NCBI GenBank assembly: GCA_964244885.1
Contig: CAXTKD010000002.1
Coordinates: 124,001 to 188,000 of the forward strand
Direction of reading: 5' to 3'
Source: CAXTKD01 sp964244885
Lineage (GTDB): Bacteria; Pseudomonadota; Alphaproteobacteria; Sphingomonadales; Sphingomonadaceae
Length of the DNA: 64,000 nucleotides
In this document: positions 57,983 through 64,000 of the stretch, piece by piece
How positions within the stretch are numbered: position 1 is the first letter of the stretch
Layout: each line of letters starts with the position of its first letter
Notes under the pieces: model-generated
Told to the model about the DNA's origin: nothing
The model's input: only the letters and a program-made list of their open reading frames with translations
The model's database searches: none
Position numbers and translations under genes: made by a program

Positions 57983-60039
57983 CGCTTCGGCGCCCACCTC
58001 ACGCCGACCCACAGGGTGCGCGGTGTGCCGTAGTCGATGATGCCGTTACCATCGATGCCCGACTGGACGCCGGTGCCGGTCAGGTTCTCGGCGGCGAAGG
58101 TCAGCGCGACGCCGTTCGCGAGCGGCAGCTCGGCGGAGGCGTCGAGGGTGACCGCGCCGCGCAGGCGGCGTGTCTCCAGATCGTCCTCGAATTGCGCGCC
58201 GACGTAGCGGAGCGTCGTGAGCGCGCGAGCGCCTTCCAGATTGCGCCACGAAAGCGTGGCGCTCGCCTGCTGGCGCGGGCTTTGCGCCGGGCGCTTGCCG
58301 TCGAGCGCCGCGGCGGCGCCCGACCCGTGCGCCTCGGCATCGGTGAAGGCATAGGACAGCGCCAGCCGCCACTGGCCGTAGTCGAGCGCAGCGTCGGCTT
58401 CGATGCCCTTCACGCCGATGTCGTCGATATTGGCGCGCCGGCGGAAGGCGCCGCCCGCCGCGACGGTGCCGACCTGGGGGAACGTGCCGGGGCCGACGCC
58501 GAGCGTGACGTTGGAGATCGCATCGTCGACCCGGTTGGCGAACAGCGTCAGGCCGGCATGCGCGGTCGGCAGGGGGTCGAAGCTGACGCCCGCCTCGATG
58601 CCCTTCAGCCGCTCCGGATCGAGCGCCGGGTCGGACGCGGTGGCGTCGAGGCCCAAGCGGAACGGCCGGTAGAGTTCGTTGAGCGTCGGCAGGCGGAAGC
58701 CCTGATAGGCGGCGAGGCGCGCCGACAGCGCGGGAGTCGCCTTGAACAGCGCGCCGGCGCGAAGCGTCGTCTCGGTGCCCGAGCGGTCGGGATAGGCGAG
58801 GTTGGTGACCGGGGCGCCTGTCGCGATGACGCGCTCGACGAGGCTGCCGTCGGTGAGCGTCCAGCGGTCGAGCCGCGCGCCGCCGGTGAGCGTCAGGCGG
58901 TCGCCGAGCGTCCAGCCGTCCTCGACGTAAATCCCGGCGACCTCGCTGTCGCCGCCGGCGCGGCGGATGTTGGCGAAGGATCCGGCGACGAGGCGGTAGC
59001 GCTCGTTGGTGTGGCCGGTGGCGGCGCGGACGTCGACTCCGATCTGGAGGTCATGACCGGCGCCCAGCGGCGGACGCAGTTCCAGCTTGGCGCCCTTGCC
59101 GGTCGATGGAGTCGCGAACTGGTCGAGCGTCGGAGTGAGCGTCGTGCGCGCCGCGTTGGTGCTGATGAAGCCCGAGGAGAAGCCGCGTTTCTGGAGATAG
59201 GCGAGCGCTTCCCACGCCCAGCGGCCGCGCCCGACCGCGCGCAGGCTGAAATCCTTGCCGTCGTTATGATTGTTCGAGCCCGCGAGACCGCGCAGCCGGT
59301 CGTCGCCGTAGAGCGCGACGCGGGCCTGGAGCTCGGTCGAGCCTCCCAGCGCCACGACGCCCCGCGCCGCGACGTTGCGCTGGCGGTAGCGCGCCGGCTG
59401 GTCGACCGGGCCGCGCTGCCCCTTGCCGATCAGCACATAGCCGTCGCCGCGGTCGTAGCCGCCTGTCAGCGTGACGAAGCCGCCGTCGAAGCGCGCCGCC
59501 ACGCCGGCGTCGGCGCTTAGCGAATCGCGGCTGCCGTACTGGACGCGCGCGGAGACCGGCGGCAGGTCGGCGGGGCCGGCGCTGAACAGCTCGATCGTGC
59601 CGGACAGCGCCCCTGCGCCGAACGCCCCCGCCCCGCCGCCGCGCGTGACGCGCGCCGCCGACAAGCTGGATGGCGACAGCGCCGGCCACGGAATCCAGCT
59701 GGCGAACGGGTCGGCGACGGGCACGCCGTCGAGCAGCACCAGCGCGCGACTGGCCGCATTGCCGCCGAGCGAGCGGAGGGCCGCGCCCTGGCTCGTCGGA
59801 TTGGCGGCGCGGCTGTCGGTGCGGCGGAACTGCTGGAAGCCCGCGACATCGCGCAGCGCGTCCTCGAGCCGGCCGGCGGGGTCGGAGTCGAGGCGGGCAC
59901 GATCGACGAGCGTCGTGCCATAGGCCGCCGCGCCCGATGGCTCGGGCAGGCTGCGCCCGGTGACGACGATGGTCTCCTCATCGGCTGCCGTCGCCGGGGC
60001 GGCGGCGAGCAGAAGCGCGAGAGTCAGTCTGTTTCCCAT
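57979..60039 (-). CDS. TonB-dependent outer-membrane receptor
   Basis: A 686-residue receptor. After a signal (to about 18) comes the TonB-box-like EETIVVTGR, then the plug with GRLEDALRDVAGFQQFRRTD and RALVLLDGVPVADPFASWIP, and a 22-strand barrel ending YGTPRTLWVGVRWAPKR. The plug resembles BtuB/FepA-like siderophore or vitamin receptors, but no riboswitch or ligand gene is near, so the substrate stays open. It is divergent from the nitroreductase by 54 bp. Confidence 0.9.
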   Translation of the reverse strand: MGNRLTLALLLAAAPATAADEETIVVTGRSLPEPSGAAAYGTTLVDRARLDSDPAGRLEDALRDVAGFQQFRRTDSRAANPTSQGAALRSLGGNAASRALVLLDGVPVADPFASWIPWPALSPSSLSAARVTRGGGAGAFGAGALSGTIELFSAGPADLPPVSARVQYGSRDSLSADAGVAARFDGGFVTLTGGYDRGDGYVLIGKGQRGPVDQPARYRQRNVAARGVVALGGSTELQARVALYGDDRLRGLAGSNNHNDGKDFSLRAVGRGRWAWEALAYLQKRGFSSGFISTNAARTTLTPTLDQFATPSTGKGAKLELRPPLGAGHDLQIGVDVRAATGHTNERYRLVAGSFANIRRAGGDSEVAGIYVEDGWTLGDRLTLTGGARLDRWTLTDGSLVERVIATGAPVTNLAYPDRSGTETTLRAGALFKATPALSARLAAYQGFRLPTLNELYRPFRLGLDATASDPALDPERLKGIEAGVSFDPLPTAHAGLTLFANRVDDAISNVTLGVGPGTFPQVGTVAAGGAFRRRANIDDIGVKGIEADAALDYGQWRLALSYAFTDAEAHGSGAAAALDGKRPAQSPRQQASATLSWRNLEGARALTTLRYVGAQFEDDLETRRLRGAVTLDASAELPLANGVALTFAAENLTGTGVQSGIDGNGIIDYGTPRTLWVGVRWAPKR

Positions 60040-60093
60040 GGTGGCGACGTGCTAGCGGCTCGCGTGCCCTCTCCCAAGCTGAAGTGTTGCCGC

Positions 60094-60675
60094 ATGGATT
60101 TCAACGACGCCTCGACTCCCCTGTCGCTGCTGCTGACCCGCCGTTCGGGCAAGGCGCGCGACCTGGCCGCGCCGGGGCCTGACGAGGCGCAGCTTGCGAC
60201 GATCCTGACCGCGGCGTCGCGGGTGCCCGACCACGGCAAGCTCGCGCCGTGGCGCTTCGTTATCGTGCCCGGCCCGGCGCGCGGCGCGCTCGCCGATCTG
60301 CTCGAATCGGCCTACCGCGAGGAGAAGCCCGACGCCGGGCGGATCGAGCTCCAGTCGATGCGCGACTTCGCGGCCCAGGCCCCGGCGCTGGTCGTGGTGA
60401 TGAGCCGGCCCATTGCCGACAGCAAGATCCCGCTCTGGGAGCAGGAGCTTTCGGCCGGCGCCGCCTGCATGAACCTGCTCGCCGCGACCCACGCGCTGGG
60501 CTTCCGTGGCGCATGGCTGACCGGCTGGCCGGCGTTCTCGCCCGGCGTCGCGGCGGCCTTGGGCGAGGCCGGCGAGCGGATCGCGGGCTTCATCTTCCTC
60601 GGCAGCTCGGACACGCCGCTCGACGAACGGCCGCGCCCGGCGCTCGACCAGGTGGTGCGGACCTGGGAGGGCTGA
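60094..60675 (+). CDS. Nitroreductase-family protein (YdjA-like)
   Basis: 193 residues, FMN-dependent fold. LLTRRSGKARDLAAPGPDEA and ILTAASRVPDHGKLAPWRFV give the RRS-...-VPDHG-x-L-x-PWRF pattern of YdjA-type small nitroreductases. WEQELSAGAACMNLLAATHA and GFRGAWLTGWPA follow, then GFIFLGSSDTPLDERPRP. ATG 60094. Physiological substrate unknown. A GntR gene follows after 46 bp. Confidence 0.88.
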   Translation: MDFNDASTPLSLLLTRRSGKARDLAAPGPDEAQLATILTAASRVPDHGKLAPWRFVIVPGPARGALADLLESAYREEKPDAGRIELQSMRDFAAQAPALVVVMSRPIADSKIPLWEQELSAGAACMNLLAATHALGFRGAWLTGWPAFSPGVAAALGEAGERIAGFIFLGSSDTPLDERPRPALDQVVRTWEG

Positions 60676-60685
60676 GGCGCGAGAG

Positions 60686-60719
60686 TTGACGGCAGGTGTC
60701 CTATGCGCTTATGACACCC
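60686..60719 (+). promoter_or_regulatory. GntR-gene promoter with overlapping operator
   Basis: TTGACG at 60686-60691 and TTATGA at 60709-60714 (17-base spacing) form a good sigma-70 promoter. An inverted repeat, AGGTGTC...GACACCC (60694-60719, 11 of 13 pairs), lies across the spacer and -10. The start site would fall at or next to the ATG at 60722. Confidence 0.6.
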
Positions 60720-60721
60720 TC

Positions 60722-61069
60722 ATGTGGCAGGACGCTCGCCCGATCTACCTCCAGATTCGCGACCATATCGTCGGCGGCATTCTGGATGGGCGCTACCAGC
60801 CGGGCGACCCGCTGCCGTCGGTCCGAGCGCTCGCCGCTGAGCGCGACGTCAATCCACTCACCGTCTCCAAGGCCTATCAGGAGCTTCAGGGCGCCGGCCT
60901 GATCGCGGCGCGGCGCGGACTTGGAGTCTATGTCGAGCCGGGCGCCCGCGAAGCGGTGAAGAAGACCGAGAAGGCGCTGTTCCTGAGCGAGGAATGGCCG
61001 CGCATCCGCCGCCACATCGATCGCCTGGGCCTCTCGGCCGGCGAGCTGTTCGAGCGCAGCGACGCCTGA
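60722..61069 (+). CDS. GntR-family regulator, short YtrA-type
   Basis: 115 residues. RPIYLQIRDHIVGGILDGRY and LPSVRALAAERDVNPLTVSK make the winged helix; the recognition helix is VNPLTVSKAYQELQ, the wing RRGLGVYVEPGAR. Only ~40 residues follow, as in YtrA-type regulators that control ABC or membrane genes. The promoter overlaps its own inverted repeat, so it probably represses itself. No ABC genes are next to it. ATG 60722. Confidence 0.88.
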   Translation: MWQDARPIYLQIRDHIVGGILDGRYQPGDPLPSVRALAAERDVNPLTVSKAYQELQGAGLIAARRGLGVYVEPGAREAVKKTEKALFLSEEWPRIRRHIDRLGLSAGELFERSDA

Positions 61070-61108
61070 GTCTTGGCGAGCGCGCCGTTCGGCCGCTAGA
61101 GCGGCGGC

Positions 61109-61897
61109 ATGAACCACCCCTTCATCGACGCGCTGGCGCCCGCGATGCGCGACGCGGGCGCACTGATCGAGCAGATCCGTCTTGCCGGAATCGTCCACCG
61201 CGCCAAGGCCGATAACTCGCCGGTCACCGAGGCCGACGAGCGCGCCGAGGCGCTGCTGTTCGCGGCGATCGCCGCCGCCGACCCGGGCGCGCTGATCGTC
61301 GGCGAGGAAAGTTGCGCCGCCGGCCATCGTCCCGCGCCGACCGCGCGCTTCTGGCTGGTCGACGCGCTCGACGGCACCCGCGATTTCGTCGAGGGCGGGC
61401 AGGATTATTCGGTCAACGTCGCGCTCGTCGAGGCAGGCGTGCCGATCCTGGGGCTCGTGCTGGCGCCGCGCACCGGCATGCTGTGGGCCGGCGCGGCGGG
61501 CGCGGGGGGGTTCCGACAGCTGGCGGGCGGCAAGGCCGAGCCGATCCTTGCCGCGCGCTGGCGGACCCCGCCGCGCGTCGTCGCCAGCCGAAGCCATCTG
61601 GACCAGCGCACGCTCGATTATTGCGCGGCGGTCGGCGGCACGCTGACGCGCAGCGGCTCGTCGCTGAAGTTCTGCCTGATCGCCGAGGGGCTGGCGGATG
61701 TTTATCCGCGCTTCGGCCCGACCAGCGAGTGGGATACCGCCGCGGGCGACGCCGTGCTGCGCGCGTCAGGCGGGATGACGCGAGGGCCTGACGGCGAGGC
61801 ATTCGCTTATGGTAAGCGCGACTATTTGAACGGCGCCTTTCTCGCGGTCGGCGACCCGGCCGCCTACGACGCCCTGCCGCCGCTCACCAGCGCCTGA
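61109..61897 (+). CDS. cysQ: Inositol-monophosphatase-family phosphatase, CysQ-like
   Basis: 262 residues with a metal-dependent phosphatase fold. NSPVTEADERAEALL and GEES (Glu66/67), then WLVDALDGTRDFVEG at 82-96 with Asp85 and Asp88, and EWDTAAGDAVLRASGG form the catalytic core. GSSLKFCLIAEGLADVYPRF is typical of CysQ, which hydrolyses 3'-phosphoadenosine 5'-phosphate. 34 bases of its 3' end overlap the receiver gene on the other strand. Confidence 0.87.
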   Translation: MNHPFIDALAPAMRDAGALIEQIRLAGIVHRAKADNSPVTEADERAEALLFAAIAAADPGALIVGEESCAAGHRPAPTARFWLVDALDGTRDFVEGGQDYSVNVALVEAGVPILGLVLAPRTGMLWAGAAGAGGFRQLAGGKAEPILAARWRTPPRVVASRSHLDQRTLDYCAAVGGTLTRSGSSLKFCLIAEGLADVYPRFGPTSEWDTAAGDAVLRASGGMTRGPDGEAFAYGKRDYLNGAFLAVGDPAAYDALPPLTSA

Positions 61898-62259
61898 ATC
61901 GCCTTCGCCAGCCAGCCGGGATTATAGGGCTTGGGGACGAACAGCGCGTTGGGCGGCAGGTCGCAGGTTTCTGGGCGGGCGCGGCCCGAGGTGACCGCGA
62001 TCTTCACCCCCGGCCAGCGCTCGGGCGCCATCCGCGCCAGCTCGAGGCCGTCGACGCAGCCCGGAGTGTGGACATCGGTGAAGATCGCCGCGATGTCGCA
62101 CCGCCCGTCGAGCGTCGCGACCGCCTCCTCCGCGGTGTGCGCCTCGATCACCTCGAATCCGCTCTCTTCCAGCGTGTCGCGCGCGACAAGCCGCACGATC
62201 GGCTCGTCCTCGACGACGAGGACGATTGGACGTGGCGCTTGTGATGGTTGCACGTTCAT
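61864..62259 (-). CDS. Single-domain response regulator
   Basis: A 131-residue receiver. Acidic residues in VVEDEP (17-19), phospho-acceptor Asp62 in IFTDVHTPG and Lys110 in LFVPKPYNP. No output domain. It resembles receivers that follow HWE/HisKA_2 kinases. No kinase is adjacent. A 15-bp palindrome lies just upstream of its ATG (62259). phaR ends 111 bp upstream on the same strand. Confidence 0.88.
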   Translation of the reverse strand: MNVQPSQAPRPIVLVVEDEPIVRLVARDTLEESGFEVIEAHTAEEAVATLDGRCDIAAIFTDVHTPGCVDGLELARMAPERWPGVKIAVTSGRARPETCDLPPNALFVPKPYNPGWLAKAIQALVSGGRAS

Positions 62260-62265
62260 GGCCAG

Positions 62266-62280
62266 TCAACGGTCCGTTGA
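62266..62280. promoter_or_regulatory. 15-bp palindrome before the receiver gene
   Basis: TCAACGGTCCGTTGA is perfectly symmetric around one base and lies 7 bp upstream of the ATG at 62259. It could be an operator or a leader hairpin. Confidence 0.4.
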
Positions 62281-62369
62281 GTGCATTGTTGCCAAGAATG
62301 TTAAGCGATTACACCGATTTGCGATCGTTACGTCACGATCGGCATATTAACTCATGTTATTAAAAGACA

Positions 62370-62951
62370 TTATCGCTTCGCAATACGGTCCAGCTGCGCC
62401 TGCAGCGCCGCCATCTGATCGCGCAGTGTGGCGATTTCGTCACTCGACTCGGCGGCCGGCGCGGCGTTCGCCGCCGCCGCGGCCTCGCTTTTGCCCCGGC
62501 CAGTCATCATGTCGGCGGCGGCCTGGAACATCGCCATGTTCTGCTTGGCGAGCGTCTCGAATGGCGAGAAGGGCGCAGCGCCGAAGGCGCCTTTCACCGC
62601 GTCGCGGAACTTCGCCTGGTTGGCGCCGAACGCCGCCATCGAGGCTTCCAGATAATGCGGCACCATCGATTGCATCGAATCGCCGTACATCGCGATGATC
62701 TGGCGGAGGAAAGGGATCGGCAGCAGCGTTTGCCCGCTGTTGCTCTCCTCCTCCATGATGATCTGCGTCAGCACCTGATGCGTGATGTCGTCGCCCGACT
62801 TGGCGTCGACGACCTTGAACTCGCGCCCCTCGCGGGTCATCGCCGCCAGATGCTCGAGCGTGATATAGCTCGAACTGTCGGTGTTATAGAGCCGGCGGTT
62901 GGCGTATTTCTTGACGATGACGGGATCGGGCGTGTCGGCGGAATCAGCCAT
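62370..62951 (-). CDS. phaR: Polyhydroxyalkanoate synthesis repressor PhaR
   Basis: 193 residues. The N-terminal PHB_acc DNA-binding domain is KKYANRRLYNTDSSSYITLE (about 15-34). PFLRQIIAMYGDSMQSMVPH and a helical part follow, ending in a coiled coil (IATLRDQMAALQAQLDRIA). PhaR represses phasin and PHA genes and binds PHA granules. ATG 62951; GTG 62963 also possible. It is divergent from a PHA-synthase-like gene, whose frame reads back through the 94-bp spacer. Confidence 0.92.
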   Translation of the reverse strand: MADSADTPDPVIVKKYANRRLYNTDSSSYITLEHLAAMTREGREFKVVDAKSGDDITHQVLTQIIMEEESNSGQTLLPIPFLRQIIAMYGDSMQSMVPHYLEASMAAFGANQAKFRDAVKGAFGAAPFSPFETLAKQNMAMFQAAADMMTGRGKSEAAAAANAAPAAESSDEIATLRDQMAALQAQLDRIAKR

Positions 62952-63045
62952 TTCGGAAACCACCTTCCAGGGAAATGCTGCTGTAGCACAGCCGATTGTT
63001 GCATCGCAACAACGCGGGCCGAACCCGCTCGCCGCCTTCCTCGCG

Positions 63046-64000
63046 ATGGCGATGGAGGTGACCGGCGGCGACCGCGACCGGATGGCGCGCGTGCTGGCCG
63101 GTGTCCGGGCCTACCAGGGCCACTCCTACCGGCGGAACCTGGATCAGCCGCCCCCGGTGGCGCGGGTGGGGGCGGCGCGGCTGCTCGACTATGGCGGGAG
63201 CGGCCAGGCGGTGGTGTTCGTGCCGTCGCTGATCAATCCGCCGACCGTCCTCGACCTCGCGCCGGGCAACTCGATGCTGCGCTGGCTGGCGCAGCAAGGC
63301 GTGCGACCGCTGCTCGTCGACTGGGGCCGCCCACGCGCGCGCGAACGTCGGCTGTCGGTCGGCGGCTACGTCACCGAGCGGCTGCTGCCGCTGATCGAGA
63401 CGCTTGGGGAGCGGCCTGCGGTCGCCGGCTATTGCCTCGGCGGCACGATGGCGTTGGCGGCGGCGGCGATCGAGCCGCCGCGCAAGCTGGCGCTGATCGC
63501 CGTGCCGTGGCGCTTCGCGGGCTATGGCGACGAGGGCCGCGCCTCGCTCGGCGGCTATTGGCGCGGCCTGGCGTCCGCCGCCGACAGTCTGGGCGGCCTG
63601 CCGATGGAAATGCTGCAGCCGATGTTCTGGCGGCTCGACCCCGAAGGAGCGGTCGCCAAGTTCGAGCGGTTCGGCGCGCTCGACCCGTCAAGCGCCGCGG
63701 CCGATGCGTTCGTCGCGCTGGAGGATTGGGCCAACGACGGACCGCCGCTCGGCCCCGCCGTGGCGCGCGAGCTGTTCGAGGACTTCTACGAGGCCGACCA
63801 GCCGGGCTCGGGCAAATGGGCGGTTGACGGGCAGGCGATCGATCCGAATGCGATCGCCTGCCCGGTGCTCAACCTCGTCTCGACCCGCGACCGCATCGTG
63901 CCCGCCGCCGCCGCGACCGACATCGGCCGGCGCGTCAATATCGACGCCGGCCATGTCGGAATGATCGTCGGCTCGCGTGGCCGCGCGCTGGTGTGGGAGC
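63046..64000 (+). CDS. PHA-synthase-like alpha/beta hydrolase, 3' end cut by the window
   Basis: At least 318 residues, running off the right edge. Active Cys130 sits in AGYCLGGTMALAAA, the G-x-C-x-G-G lipase box of PHA synthases; LVSTRDRIVP (Asp) and DAGHVGMIVGSRGR (His) complete the triad. It is short N-terminally against class I synthases. The frame is open upstream (PNPLAAFLAM...) without ATG, GTG or TTG, so ATG 63046 is the first usable start, though no ribosome site is seen. It could be a granule-associated hydrolase rather than a full synthase. Confidence 0.75.
   Translation, partial: MAMEVTGGDRDRMARVLAGVRAYQGHSYRRNLDQPPPVARVGAARLLDYGGSGQAVVFVPSLINPPTVLDLAPGNSMLRWLAQQGVRPLLVDWGRPRARERRLSVGGYVTERLLPLIETLGERPAVAGYCLGGTMALAAAAIEPPRKLALIAVPWRFAGYGDEGRASLGGYWRGLASAADSLGGLPMEMLQPMFWRLDPEGAVAKFERFGALDPSSAAADAFVALEDWANDGPPLGPAVARELFEDFYEADQPGSGKWAVDGQAIDPNAIACPVLNLVSTRDRIVPAAAATDIGRRVNIDAGHVGMIVGSRGRALVWE

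Noticed and set aside
58000..59520. 442-codon + strand frame over the TonB receptor
   Set aside because: Antisense shadow with repetitive Arg/Glu/Gly composition; the receptor's plug and barrel motifs lie on the minus strand.
60040..60093. B12 or TPP riboswitch before the TonB receptor or near thiD
   Set aside because: The 54-bp spacer is too short and lacks any B12-box or thi-box; the thiD spacer is element B.
1..64000. CRISPR array
   Set aside because: No run of regularly spaced direct repeats; the recurring sequences are inverted elements at scattered sites.

Overview
The window is about 67-68% GC with densely packed, often overlapping genes. It looks like chromosomal DNA of an alphaproteobacterium, most likely a sphingomonad. 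The pointers are a CcrM-type cell-cycle methylase downstream of rnhB, two PEP-CTERM/PEPxxWA-CTERM proteins, HisKA_2-type signalling, TonB-dependent uptake, a PhaR/PHA-synthase-like pair, and recurrent GC-rich inverted-repeat elements between genes. I see no phage, plasmid, IS or CRISPR signature.

Layout. 1-5.0 kb: plsX (cut by the window edge), rpmF, a MAPEG-family membrane protein, an MBL hydrolase, a PEP-CTERM lectin-like protein and a fused pabB-pabC. 5-8 kb: aspartate aminotransferase facing a DUF445 protein across a spacer built of stem-loops, with three copies of a ~75-bp inverted repeat (element A). 8-12.4 kb: an RND efflux permease and its adaptor. 12.5-13.6 kb: a GlsB-like and a SIMPL protein. 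13.6-20.4 kb: ilvE, a very large SLBB export protein, then kinase, receiver and receiver-kinase genes on one strand, with a divergent MarR gene. 21-26.8 kb: a tight minus-strand chain of adaptor, RND pump, TspO, UbiK and ProC. 27-31 kb: branched-chain ketoacid dehydrogenase E1a/E1b/E2. 31.4-34.8 kb: gatCAB. 35-38.3 kb: a D-aminoacylase-like enzyme, a DUF3089 protein and ruvX.

38.4-45.3 kb is the tRNA-Tyr/tRNA-Gly/tRNA-Trp-secE-nusG-rplK-rplA locus. A 1384-residue SIR2-like/STAND-NTPase/TPR protein sits between nusG and rplK, where these genes are normally adjacent. It resembles single-gene Avs/NLR-like anti-phage systems and is the best candidate for a novel system here. A possible frameshifted gene relic and a half copy of a repeat lie beside it.

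45-64 kb: a second PEP-CTERM protein, rlmB, folP, ccrM (with five GANTC sites just upstream), rnhB, thiD, glmM, a peptide-uptake/amidohydrolase/NnrU chain, a gamma-glutamylcyclotransferase-like protein, a TonB-dependent receptor, a nitroreductase, a GntR regulator whose promoter carries its probable operator, a CysQ-like phosphatase, a receiver protein, PhaR and a PHA-synthase-like hydrolase running off the end.

Shared themes: folate synthesis (pabBC, folP), branched-chain amino acid metabolism (ilvE, BKD complex) and a second GC-rich repeat (element B). Element B lies in four gene spacers and appears to supply the Shine-Dalgarno of three downstream genes.
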